A stretch of 64,000 nt of DNA from Enterococcus pallens ATCC BAA-351. GTDB lineage: Bacteria; Bacillota; Bacilli; Lactobacillales; Enterococcaceae. The position numbers and the translations under genes are program-made. Position 1 is the first letter of the stretch. The number at the start of each line of letters is the position of its first letter. The DNA lies in NCBI RefSeq assembly GCF_000407485.1, contig NZ_ASWD01000004.1, positions 345,429 through 409,428 on the forward strand, in the 5' to 3' direction. Under the pieces are notes generated by a model. It worked only from the letters and a program-made list of their open reading frames with translations. It was not told the DNA's origin and did not search any database. Below, in pieces: positions 33,272 to 42,948 of the stretch.

Positions 33272-33739
33272 CTATTCAAAAAAGTTAGTCACTATTTCCA
33301 AAATTTTTGCCTCATTTGTTTCAGATTCTAATGCACTCATCACTTCACTGTTTGTAAACATTGCCATTAAAGTTTGCAAGAGTTGTAATTGATCTTCACC
33401 TTTGTCAAAGCCTAAGAAAAATGCGTATTTTGCTTGGATGAATTCCTCTGTGGTTCCCATTTGACCAAAAGAAACTGCTTGTTTCAGTTTGACAATGTAA
33501 ATGAACGGTTCCTTAATATGGGTTGGATCAGTATGAGGAATCGCGACTGCAAAGGTTGGTGTTTCCAATCCGGTTGGATATTCCTTTTCACGTTCCTTAA
33601 TCGCCTTGGGATAGCTGTCCTGAATAAAGTTCAATTGGCTCAATTTCTGTGAGACAAAATCAACTAACCCTGAAAAATCAGTCGCCTTTTCGTGAATCGC
33701 TACAAGCTCCGGATGAAACATTTTTTTGGTAATAATCAT
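33272..33739 (-). CDS. PTS fructose/galactitol-type enzyme IIA
   Basis: Cytoplasmic phosphocarrier of 155 residues with phosphohistidine in FAVAIPHTDPTHI (about residue 68). The fold and length fit GatA/FruA-type IIA. It is the first gene of the eight-gene operon and would supply phosphate to the IIB encoded two genes later. Ribosome site AGAAAGGAGGG. A cre-like box lies about 60 bases upstream. Confidence 0.92.
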   Translation of the reverse strand: MIITKKMFHPELVAIHEKATDFSGLVDFVSQKLSQLNFIQDSYPKAIKEREKEYPTGLETPTFAVAIPHTDPTHIKEPFIYIVKLKQAVSFGQMGTTEEFIQAKYAFFLGFDKGEDQLQLLQTLMAMFTNSEVMSALESETNEAKILEIVTNFFE

Positions 33740-33797
33740 TCATTGCCCTCCTTTCTATCAGGTTATGCTGTTAGCATACCACCAGAAAAAAGGCCTT

Positions 33798-33812
33798 AGT
33801 ATACGCTTTCAT
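33798..33812 (-). promoter_or_regulatory. Probable cre site before the deoxysugar PTS operon
   Basis: Minus-strand ATGAAAGCGTATACT fits the extended cre consensus WTGNAARCGNWWWCA except for the last base. It lies 59 bases upstream of the IIA start codon. Confidence 0.6.
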
Positions 33813-33892
33813 CACAAAAAAATCTTTCGTTGCAAAAAAAAGTGTGACGTTCTCTTGTTTCATTTATTATTCCTAACATAATAAACACAAAA

Positions 33893-33916
33893 GGGAAGTT
33901 GCTTGCACAACTTCCC
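33893..33916 (-). terminator. Terminator of the small secreted protein gene
   Basis: Perfect 9-bp stem GGGAAGTTG/CAACTTCCC with a 6-base loop; on the minus strand TTTTG follows. Confidence 0.7.
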
Positions 33917-33991
33917 AATAGAACAGTATTGTTTAAGAATTTAGTCTGATTTGATTCCTAAAAAAATCGCTTAAATAATTACTTTGTTTCC

Positions 33992-34447
33992 CTACTCAAC
34001 CACCTCTACCTCCAACACATTAGAAAATATCGCTGGATACGTCTGAAGTACAGGACCACTATAAGTAATCTTCACATAACTGCCATCTGGAACCTCTACG
34101 TTCACACCATCCAAGCGATACCATAAGTATCCTGAACCATGTATAACATCCGGTATATAACTGGCAAATAGAGCACGCTTATATTCTTCTTCCTCCATGG
34201 AATCTTGAATCTTTTCCCGATGATCAAAATAGCCATCCCAGTAATAGCCTTCTATAAAACTAATGTCTTCAGCATATGAGGAACTATTTACAGTTGAATT
34301 ATTGTTCATTATGCTGCTTGAAGACGGTTCTGTTGAACTAGCATGATTATCTGAAGCGGAGCGTTTATTTCCTGCATTTTTCACCTCTACGAATCCAAAT
34401 AAAACCAGCACCAAACAACCTAACAATATTCCGACCCTCTTTTTCAT
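33992..34447 (-). CDS. Secreted or membrane-anchored protein with Ser/Asn-rich linker (DUF3221-like ending)
   Basis: Protein of 151 residues. The N-terminal hydrophobic segment RVGILLGCLVLVLFGFVEV lacks a clear lipobox, so it is a signal anchor or cleaved signal. A low-complexity Ser/Thr/Asn linker follows (about 28-60). The C-terminal part, SYVKITYSGPVLQTYPAIFS, resembles the small beta-barrel of DUF3221/YobA-type proteins. The role is unknown. ATG at 34447 follows TTAAGGGGTATCTT. Confidence 0.75.
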   Translation of the reverse strand: MKKRVGILLGCLVLVLFGFVEVKNAGNKRSASDNHASSTEPSSSSIMNNNSTVNSSSYAEDISFIEGYYWDGYFDHREKIQDSMEEEEYKRALFASYIPDVIHGSGYLWYRLDGVNVEVPDGSYVKITYSGPVLQTYPAIFSNVLEVEVVE

Positions 34448-34553
34448 AAGATACCCCTTAATCTTTTGATGAACCGCTTGCAACTAGACTCAAAACCATT
34501 ATAGCATCTAGAATTGCAAGGCAATCAATTAAAAAAGTTCCTGTTACACTCGA

Positions 34554-34715
34554 TTAAATTCCTTCATAACCTGGTTTCTCATTTTTCAAGTCTTTTACCT
34601 CTGAGCTTGTCGCCTGCAGACATCTCAAATTCGGAAAAATTTCATGAATTACTTTCCCAAATATCTTGCTCTCTTTTCTGCATTCAAAACAAATAAAAAG
34701 CAATTCCTCCACCAC
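34554..34715 (-). CDS. Possible 53-residue protein with CxxC motif
   Basis: Frame with a GTG start (34715) reading VVEELLFICFECRKESKIFG and continuing with KVIHEIFPNLRC, just downstream of another small gene on the same strand. The ribosome site is weak and no family is recognised. It could be a gene remnant. Confidence 0.3.
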   Translation of the reverse strand: MVEELLFICFECRKESKIFGKVIHEIFPNLRCLQATSSEVKDLKNEKPGYEGI

Positions 34716-34750
34716 TTTAACAAGTCCAGACGAATCGCTTTATTTTCTTA

Positions 34751-34909
34751 TTATCCAAAGTCATACTCCCGATTGGGCTTTACCAATCCGATTGAGGTAG
34801 CAAATAACCTAGATTTAGCCTCAAGTTCGATCTTCAATTTCTCTAATTCATTTAGTGTCAGCTTGCTTTCCTTTGGTTGTTCTTTCTTTGGTGCAAATAG
34901 TTCTTTCAT
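34751..34909 (-). CDS. Small charged protein of unknown function (52 residues)
   Basis: Frame starting MKELFAPKKEQPKESKLTLN and ending LVKPNREYDFG, with an amphipathic Glu/Lys/Leu helix in the middle (NELEKLKIELEAKSRLFA). A textbook ribosome site AGGAGG stands eight bases before the ATG, and codon use is like its neighbours. No membrane segment or known motif is present. Confidence 0.6.
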   Translation of the reverse strand: MKELFAPKKEQPKESKLTLNELEKLKIELEAKSRLFATSIGLVKPNREYDFG

Positions 34910-35064
34910 GATTCATTCCTCCTATTTCGATTCTCAGCACAACTACCATTCTTCTATGAATCGCTTACTGTCTAAACACTGGTAAGCATAGAGCTAGTGT
35001 GCTTTATCTATGATTAATACTGGGAGGGGCGCGAATAATTCTTCACCGGCAGAGCAAATAATGT

Positions 35065-35496
35065 CTAAACTTCGATCGTTTCCAACACATCAAGACGTTT
35101 GGTCATCCAAAAGAAATCAATCGCCTGTTTTTGAAAGGCAAACAGGAAAATGTGGTAATCCCGTTTTAAATAGAATAAGCTTGACACCTTACGGGCAGTC
35201 AATATCAGTCTTGGATGATTGTGTTCCTTGGCAAAGGCTTCACAGCTGGCCATCAGCTGGTCGCCGATATGCTTACCTTGATATTCTGGCAGCACCGCGA
35301 CCTGTCGTACACGGGCGATCCGCCAGCGATACAACTGAACCGAGGCAGTGCCGACCACCTTGCCATCTTCAATTGCCACAAAAATATGCAGCTTTTCTTC
35401 TTGTTTGTAATCAATTTTGCTGCCAAGAACCTGCTGGCGCAGCTGAACTGCACCACAGTGTTCTTGGCTAAAATGTTCTGCAATTCGTATTTCCAT
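35065..35496 (-). CDS. GNAT-family N-acetyltransferase
   Basis: Cytoplasmic acyl-CoA-dependent acetyltransferase of 143 residues. Motif A is VRQVAVLPEYQGKHIGDQL (about residues 73-91), with the preceding strand VAIEDGKVVGTASVQLY. The ending LILTARKVSSLFYLKRDY fits the ElaA/YjcF group. The substrate is unknown. ATG at 35496 follows AAAAAGGAGGTCC. It is 17 bases after the MarR gene on the same strand, so the two are probably co-transcribed. Confidence 0.85.
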   Translation of the reverse strand: MEIRIAEHFSQEHCGAVQLRQQVLGSKIDYKQEEKLHIFVAIEDGKVVGTASVQLYRWRIARVRQVAVLPEYQGKHIGDQLMASCEAFAKEHNHPRLILTARKVSSLFYLKRDYHIFLFAFQKQAIDFFWMTKRLDVLETIEV

Positions 35497-35513
35497 GTTC
35501 AGGACCTCCTTTT

Positions 35514-36206
35514 TTACCAGTTTTCCCAATCATTTTCATGGGATTGTTTGTCATCCGAAAAATCAGGGTTTACACCGTTGCCCCATGGACCAAAATGATT
35601 TGGACCAAAGCCGCGTCCCCGGAATTCATTGCGCATTTTTTCTTTCCAAGCTCGTTTCAATTTGCGTCGTTCATGAGGTGTCATACGCCCGAAATCAGTC
35701 CTCATGGGATCAAATTGCATCCGAATTTCTTTCAGCGCTTCAATCGCCTCAAAAGGATTGTTGGGGAAATCAGGACCTTCACCGAAGTCTTCACTCCAGC
35801 CAGCAATTACTTTGTTTAACAATTGGTCTAAAGTGTGCTGTTCATCTGCTGTTAGGCCAGCAAAGAAGTCCTCTGACCGCTCTTCCTTTTGCTTTGAGGG
35901 ACTAACCTTCTTACGACCTTCCTCTGTGATGTAGACCCGCTTGATTCGTTTATCCGTTTCGTCTTCCCGACGTTCAATTTCGCCACGACTTTCTAATTTA
36001 TTCAATACTTCTGTTAATGAGCTAGGACGAACATCCAATATTTCTGCTAAAACACCTGATGTTAACCCATTTTCTTCTGCTAAAATATCTAAAATAAGCT
36101 GCTGTGTAGGAGCTTTCTTCTCGCATTTTCCAGCATCCATTACTCGACGACTAGCCTGACCGACATAAGACAAACGCTGCAATAATTCTTTTGTATACTC
36201 GCTCAT
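35514..36206 (-). CDS. MarR-family regulator with long charged C-terminal extension
   Basis: Regulator of 230 residues, longer than the usual 140-160. The winged helix (about 25-105) includes LTSGVLAEILDVRPSSLTEV and RREDETDKRIKRVYITEEG. After the dimerisation helix an unusual tail (about 150-230) is rich in Arg, Lys, Asp and aromatic residues (RRKLKRAWKEKMRNEFRGRG, then GPNHFGPWGNG). Two copies of GTTAGGTACCTAAC-type palindromes flank its promoter, so it very likely represses itself and the GNAT gene. The ligand is unknown. Confidence 0.9.
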   Translation of the reverse strand: MSEYTKELLQRLSYVGQASRRVMDAGKCEKKAPTQQLILDILAEENGLTSGVLAEILDVRPSSLTEVLNKLESRGEIERREDETDKRIKRVYITEEGRKKVSPSKQKEERSEDFFAGLTADEQHTLDQLLNKVIAGWSEDFGEGPDFPNNPFEAIEALKEIRMQFDPMRTDFGRMTPHERRKLKRAWKEKMRNEFRGRGFGPNHFGPWGNGVNPDFSDDKQSHENDWENW

Positions 36207-36226
36207 AGCGTTTCCTCCTCCATTTA

Positions 36227-36283
36227 GTTAGGTACCTAACCTTTGATAAAACAAATTATACTTAGGTACCTAACATTTGTCAA
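36227..36283 (-). promoter_or_regulatory. Consensus promoter with two MarR operator palindromes
   Basis: Minus-strand -35 TTGACA (36283-36278), 17-base spacer, -10 TATAAT (36260-36255). The palindrome TTAGGTACCTAA occurs in the spacer (within 36261-36274) and again just downstream (36227-36240). A regulator bound there would block a near-perfect promoter. Confidence 0.88.
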
Positions 36284-36493
36284 TAACTAATACTATTTTT
36301 TTACACAAAATATTTGTCCCGCTTTGAAAAGGCCATCATATCAAGCCTTTCATAAGTAAAACAATTATTAACCTCTTTCGTTTTGCAACAAACTCAATAA
36401 ATCTTGCAACAAATCAAAAAGAAATATTCTCAAGAATGGTCCCATGCTATTCTAAGTTCAACAAGAAGATAAAATTATTTGGAGGAATGAAGG

Positions 36494-36859
36494 ATGAAAA
36501 AAAACAGTGTGAAATTTGGACAGGTAGCAATTGGAATTTTTGGTTGGTTAACGGGAATTATGGTATTAGTAAAGGGAACGGATCAGATGCTGGAAATTTT
36601 ATTAACATCAGTAATTTGCGGAGTAATCGCCAGTGGTGTATTAACGGTTCTTTATCCGGTAGTCTGGGAGGGCACGAATCTGAGCAGGGGATGGAGAATT
36701 ATTGTTTCGGCAACACTTAATCTTGCAGCAGGCTCCGTGATACTCGGGCTGCTTCTACCTGCAATGCTGCTAATGGTTCTTCCTTGGATACCAGCAATGC
36801 TTTTATTAAGTATTATTCTGCATTCAATTTGTTCACTATTCTATCAGCAGGCAGTATAG
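36494..36859 (+). CDS. Small integral membrane protein, unknown
   Basis: Protein of 121 residues with four predicted helices: VAIGIFGWLTGIMVLV, ILLTSVICGVIASGVLTVLY, LAAGSVILGLLLPAMLLMV and AMLLLSIILHSICSLF. A short charged cytoplasmic segment EGTNLSRGWR sits between helices two and three. Good ribosome site TTTGGAGG. It is monocistronic, bounded by a terminator. I do not recognise a family. Confidence 0.75.
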   Translation: MKKNSVKFGQVAIGIFGWLTGIMVLVKGTDQMLEILLTSVICGVIASGVLTVLYPVVWEGTNLSRGWRIIVSATLNLAAGSVILGLLLPAMLLMVLPWIPAMLLLSIILHSICSLFYQQAV

Positions 36860-36910
36860 AAGAGTAGATAACTTAGGTTCTAAGAGATATTCTGTTAAAT
36901 CTCCATAAAA

Positions 36911-36947
36911 ACAAGCAGCCAAACAGGAAAACTGTCTGGCTGCTTGT
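36911..36947. terminator. Bidirectional terminator
   Basis: Stem ACAAGCAGCCA/TGGCTGCTTGT, extended by a partly paired inner CAG/CTG, between two convergent genes. Confidence 0.8.
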
Positions 36948-36980
36948 TGTATATTGTGTTACTTCATATATCTTCGAATC

Positions 36981-37538
36981 TTATGCTGGCTCATCTGGAA
37001 GCTGATTGGTGTCCTCTGGGGTAATAACAAAGTTAGCTAGCTCTGAACCGTCAGGCTTTAAATAAAGTACTTGCAATTTGATATCTGGGAACATTCCCTT
37101 CATTCCATCAATTACTGGCTTCATACCTTTAACCATTGTCGGTTTTAATGCCTCACTGTCAACCTCTACTCCTGGATCTTGCGCAAAAGTATAAGTATAA
37201 ACAATCGTGGTATTTTCTCCCTCAGTAATAGTAATATTTGAGTACATACCTCCAACTTGCTCCATCAAGCTGGGAACTTGTGACTGAGCAGCTTCCACCA
37301 TCAAGGAGAAATTGCTTGAATTTCCAAATGAACTTGTGGTTCCAGTTTCTGGCAGCTCTGAACTGGACGATTCTAGTAATTCCGAGCTGGATGTTTCCTC
37401 TGTTGTTTCGCTAACCATTGATGAAGTTTCCTCTGTTGTTCTGGCTGGCCGGGATGCCCTTCTTGGGTTACCTGCACACGCTGTTAAACTCAGAATTGTT
37501 ACCATTGCAAACAAAACACAAACCATTTTCTTTTTCAT
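36981..37538 (-). CDS. Lipoprotein with Ser/Thr/Glu-rich linker (DUF4854-like)
   Basis: Surface lipoprotein of 185 residues. The signal peptide MKKKMVCVLFAMVTILS leads to lipobox LTAC. A long Ser/Thr/Glu linker covers about residues 25-70. The compact C-terminal domain has ITEGENTTIVYTYTF and MKPVIDGMKGMFPDIKLQV, similar in outline to DUF4854 proteins of Firmicutes. The function is unknown. ATG at 37538 follows AAGGGGTCTATT. Confidence 0.78.
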   Translation of the reverse strand: MKKKMVCVLFAMVTILSLTACAGNPRRASRPARTTEETSSMVSETTEETSSSELLESSSSELPETGTTSSFGNSSNFSLMVEAAQSQVPSLMEQVGGMYSNITITEGENTTIVYTYTFAQDPGVEVDSEALKPTMVKGMKPVIDGMKGMFPDIKLQVLYLKPDGSELANFVITPEDTNQLPDEPA

Positions 37539-37796
37539 AATAGACCCCTTCTCAATTTCCATTTTTTATTTTACCCATTTATATTTTACATGAAAATTAT
37601 TCGTTTTCAATTTTTTAACGGAAATTCTAGCGATATTTTTTCACCCTTTTTATTTGATGCCAAAATATAACACGAAATAAACAGGTTTTGGGTCTTTTTA
37701 TAAATTGAATGTCTCAGCTTGTCTTTAGCATCCTTAAGCTTGATACGTCCTACTTGAATTCCAATCTTAATTTATTGCTGCAAATTCTATAAGAAA

Positions 37797-37821
37797 AACC
37801 CCAGATTTTACTCTGAGGTTT
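37797..37821 (-). terminator. Terminator of the OFA transporter gene
   Basis: Minus-strand stem AAACCTCAGA/TCTGGGGTT with a 6-base loop followed by TTTTTC, just after the stop codon. Confidence 0.78.
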
Positions 37822-37827
37822 ATCGTC

Positions 37828-39108
37828 CTAGTGCTTTCCTTTATGGATTGCTACTTTATGAAGTTCGTTGTCTTTAGGTATCTTTGTCTTGCCTAGGTGT
37901 TTCATAGCTGTCCGAATGAGAATGGATGCCACGAAACCAATCGTCGCAAAAACCGCAAAAATGCGCAGAACTGTTGTGTAAGAATGGAAGAGCTCGGTAA
38001 TTTTCCCTAAGAAGATCGGTCCGAACATCCCAGCTGCGGCCCAAGCAGTTAAAATATAGCCATGAATCGCACCTACCTCTTTAGTTCCAAAGACATCACC
38101 AATATAAGCCGGTACAATTGAAAACCCAGCCCCATAACAGGTCATAATTAAACAGATCATTGCAGCAAACAGCAGGGGCGTCTTCGCTACTGACAGTCCC
38201 AACAGAACAACCACATCAATCACAAACAGCAGAGTAAAAACATTTTTTCGACCAATCACATCAGAAATCATTGCCCATACTAATCGGCCGCAGCCATTGA
38301 AGACACCCATCACGCCAACCATAGTGGCAGCCACAGTTGCGGACATGCCAGTAATTTCCTGGGCCATGGGGGAAGCCTCTGAAACTAGCGAGATGCCACA
38401 GGTAATGTTGAGAAACAGCATGAACCATAACAGCCAGAAGGTTTTGGTTTTAACTGCTTCATTGGCTGTTAGTTGGACACCCGAAGTTTTAACTACCTTT
38501 TCTTCTTTTGCCTCAAAGCCTTCTGGTACCCAGTCTGCCGGCGGCTTTTCTAAATATTGCGAAGCTGTAAACATCACCACAAAATACACAACACCTAAAA
38601 TATAGAAGGTTGTCGAAATCCCCATATGAAGCATCAGCTGCTGGGCAATCGGTCCAGTAATCATGGAGGCAAAGCCAAAGCCCATAATAGCGAGTCCCGC
38701 AGCTAGTCCTTTACGATCAGGAAACCAGCGAATCATCGTCGAAACAGGAGTTACATACCCTGCTCCTAAGCCAATTCCGCCAATCAAGCCATAAGTTAAA
38801 TACAGCAGCGGCAATGACTGAAGAGAAATAGCGAAGCCGGTAGAAAAAATCCCCAGCCCAAAGAAAATCGCCGCCATCATCCCCGTCTTGCGCGGACCAA
38901 ACTTTTCAACAAACCGTCCCATAAATGCTGCTGAAATACCTAAACAGAAAATTGCCAAGCTAAATGCAAAAGAAATCGCAGACTTATCCCAGCCTGTCAA
39001 TTCTTTAATTGGCTCCTTGAATACACTCCACGCATACGCCGAACCAATCGATAGATGAATCACCACCCCAGATAAAGCAATCAACCACCTATTTTTCAAC
39101 CTTTGCAT
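37828..39108 (-). CDS. OFA-family major facilitator transporter (oxalate/formate antiporter-like)
   Basis: Twelve-helix transporter of about 426 residues. N-terminal signature RWLIALSGVVIHLSIGSAYAWSVF and the MFS loop AFMGRFVEKFGPRKTG are present, with GYVTPVSTMIRWFPDRKGLA in the middle. Family members exchange small carboxylates such as oxalate/formate, pyruvate or lactate; the substrate here is unknown. Start chosen at ATG 39108, seven bases after GGAGGG. It is monocistronic. A cre-like box AGTATACGCTTCCAA lies about 105 bases upstream. Confidence 0.88.
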   Translation of the reverse strand: MQRLKNRWLIALSGVVIHLSIGSAYAWSVFKEPIKELTGWDKSAISFAFSLAIFCLGISAAFMGRFVEKFGPRKTGMMAAIFFGLGIFSTGFAISLQSLPLLYLTYGLIGGIGLGAGYVTPVSTMIRWFPDRKGLAAGLAIMGFGFASMITGPIAQQLMLHMGISTTFYILGVVYFVVMFTASQYLEKPPADWVPEGFEAKEEKVVKTSGVQLTANEAVKTKTFWLLWFMLFLNITCGISLVSEASPMAQEITGMSATVAATMVGVMGVFNGCGRLVWAMISDVIGRKNVFTLLFVIDVVVLLGLSVAKTPLLFAAMICLIMTCYGAGFSIVPAYIGDVFGTKEVGAIHGYILTAWAAAGMFGPIFLGKITELFHSYTTVLRIFAVFATIGFVASILIRTAMKHLGKTKIPKDNELHKVAIHKGKH

Positions 39109-39371
39109 CCATTTCCCTCCATCCAATTGATCTCATATAAATAACATTTGTTATTAAAAGCGCAAAAAAATTTTGTTTGTATCAAAAAAAAAGCGATTCG
39201 TTAGTAATTAATAATGAGTATACGCTTCCAATAAAGAAAGTTCAACCGCTCTTTCTTTATGGTTTGATTAGAAATTGAATAAAAAGAATGGCCACTTCCT
39301 ACTTATAAAAATTTTGGAAAACAGATCAATTGGTATATCCTCGTTTCAATTTACTTTATGCCGTATATGAA

Positions 39372-39401
39372 AAAGGCAAGGTCCAGTCAGACCCTGCCTT
39401 T
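39372..39401 (-). terminator. Terminator of the phospho-beta-glucosidase/YczE operon
   Basis: Stem AAAGGCAAGGTC/GACCCTGCCTTT with one mismatch and a 6-base loop, directly after the last stop codon. Confidence 0.8.
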
Positions 39402-39410
39402 CTTTCATAA

Positions 39411-40009
39411 TTATCTTAGTATCATGATCATCTTTCTACCACAATATTGACTCGTCAGCTTAAGCAGCGGACCAATCAACAGGACACCAAAAATCGGTCC
39501 TATCATAAATTTGCCTCCCAACAGCATTCCAGCCGCAAAGCAAAGCAAATCTAATCCCATTCGTACTTTAGCCAAGTCAACCGACAAACGATTACTTAGG
39601 GCAAAGCTGAGAGCAATATACCCTTCCTTACCTGTATTCGTAGCTGCCGCAATTCCTGACCCAATCCCAATAAAGGAAATTCCAATGACCACCAGCAGCA
39701 CCTTCAACCCAACAGGTCCATCAACGCTGATCTGCTTGATGACTAGGTCCGTGAAAATACTAGTAGCAATCGGATTCAAGACAGTTGCTAAGCCCAACTC
39801 TTTCTTGTCAATCATTGCTACAATGATTAAACAGGTACAGGTTACTAGCAAGGAAGCTTGTCCGACTGTTAGCGGAAGATGTATAGCCAGCCCTTCCCAC
39901 AAAACACCAAGGGCATCGGCTCCTAGGCCGGTGGTGACACACAGGCCTACACCAACCCCAACAAGCGAGGAGCCTAACACCGAAATCAAATATCGTAAGA
40001 ACATTTTCA

Positions 40010-40010
<1 letters not shown>
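39411..40010 (-). CDS. YczE/YitT-family membrane protein
   Basis: Integral membrane protein of 199 residues with five helices. The family pattern is GVGVGLCVTTGLGADALGVLWEG in the N-terminal helix pair and GSGIAAATNTGKEGYIAL mid-protein. B. subtilis YczE is needed for bacillaene/surfactin regulation, but the family role is not known. Its ATG overlaps the beta-glucosidase stop (TAATG), so the two are translationally coupled. Co-occurrence with a glycosidase is unusual. Confidence 0.82.
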
Positions 40011-41765
<1,755 letters not shown>

Positions 41766-42572
41766 TTAGTTTTGATCGACGTAGCTAGTATCACCGATGC
41801 TGTCGATTGTATACTTGCCGTCTTTATAGGTTAAGGTGGTGACACTGCAATTAGCGATTTTCTCTCCTTGGTATTCGCCTGGGGCAATGCTTTCTAAGAT
41901 GATTGGGATGATTCCACCAGAAGAGACAATTAATACATTGCCGCCTCCTTGCGCATCCACTTCCTTCATCACCTCTGGCATGACCTTTGAAACCCGCTGA
42001 TGCATTTCGTTATAGGTCTCAGCCGTTTGTGTTGGATCGACCTCTGCCACTTTGTTAGCTAGTTCTTCTTCAGTCAGCTGCTCCTTCAGGAAATCCCACA
42101 GCTCATCACTGTCTTCGGGATAATCTAGATTCAGCGCCTTCGCTACTGCAATGTTCATGTCGTCATTGGAGAGACCTTCGAAGCTGCCGAAATTCTTTTC
42201 CCTAAAGCCGATATTTTCCGTGATTTGCGGTATATCGTGTTGGTTTTGTTCCAAAATCAGCTTCGCTGTATTGCGTTGACGGCCAAGGTCACTGGAATAG
42301 GCTGCGGTGAATTCGATATCCTTCATCCCTTTACCCACCAATTGTGCCTGCTTTTCTCCCTCTTCGATCAGCAGGCTGTCACTGTAGCCTTGAACTTGGT
42401 TCTGAGTATTAAACCAAGTCTTGCCGTGTCTGACTAAATAGATAGTTGTTTCTTTCGGTTCATTAGGGGCGCTGGCAGCTGTACCCGATTCATCAGTTTC
42501 ACCACTGCTGGTGCCGCAAGCCGTTAGCAGAATTGCTGCGAGAGGCAGCAGCCACAATAGTTTTTTCTTCAT
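41766..42572 (-). CDS. Lipoprotein histidine phosphatase (phosphoglycerate-mutase-like)
   Basis: Lipid-anchored exported enzyme of 268 residues. Lipobox LLTAC follows a 14-residue hydrophobic segment. The histidine phosphatase core begins TTIYLVRHGKTWFN (catalytic His in RHG) and has AAYSSDLGRQRNTA and a second histidine region LIVSSGGIIP, where the usual SHG is changed to SSG. Loss of that second histidine may reduce activity. It is the last gene of the cellobiose PTS operon, 10 bases after IIA. A surface phosphatase beside a PTS is odd. Confidence 0.85.
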   Translation of the reverse strand: MKKKLLWLLPLAAILLTACGTSSGETDESGTAASAPNEPKETTIYLVRHGKTWFNTQNQVQGYSDSLLIEEGEKQAQLVGKGMKDIEFTAAYSSDLGRQRNTAKLILEQNQHDIPQITENIGFREKNFGSFEGLSNDDMNIAVAKALNLDYPEDSDELWDFLKEQLTEEELANKVAEVDPTQTAETYNEMHQRVSKVMPEVMKEVDAQGGGNVLIVSSGGIIPIILESIAPGEYQGEKIANCSVTTLTYKDGKYTIDSIGDTSYVDQN

Positions 42573-42582
42573 TCTGAACCTC

Positions 42583-42927
42583 CTACTTCTGCAGCACTAA
42601 CTCATACATATCCACTAAGTCTCTGGTCATATTAACCTCACTGGTGATTGTCATCAGATGATCCTGAGCATGAGTGAACAGTAAGCAAGGCTGATAGCTT
42701 TTGCCGGCCGCTTCATTTTGGATCACTGCCGTTTGTGAACGATGCGCCAAGACAATGTTGTCCTTAGCTTCCTTTAAAGCAGTGCGCGCCGCTTCAAAAT
42801 CTTGAACTTTTGCATGTTTAATGGCTTCTTGAGCCTTTGTGCGTCCATTGCCGGCATGCAGGATGATCTGCATAGCAACAGGAATCAATTCATTTTCTTC
42901 TTCGAGTAATGCTTTTTCTTCCATCAT
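42583..42927 (-). CDS. PTS lactose/cellobiose-family enzyme IIA
   Basis: Helical phosphocarrier of 114 residues with phosphohistidine in CLLFTHAQDHLMTI (about residue 86) and the N-terminal helix VAMQIILHAGNGRTKAQEA. It matches CelC/LacF in length. Codons ATGATG start the gene; either may be used. It lies 21 bases after IIC. Confidence 0.92.
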   Translation of the reverse strand: MMEEKALLEEENELIPVAMQIILHAGNGRTKAQEAIKHAKVQDFEAARTALKEAKDNIVLAHRSQTAVIQNEAAGKSYQPCLLFTHAQDHLMTITSEVNMTRDLVDMYELVLQK

Positions 42928-42948
42928 ATCCTTTGTACTCCTATCTTT

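Noticed and set aside
35010-35905. Long plus-strand ORFs of 127-153 codons
   Set aside because: They lie opposite the GNAT and MarR genes, have no ribosome sites and show no protein family pattern.
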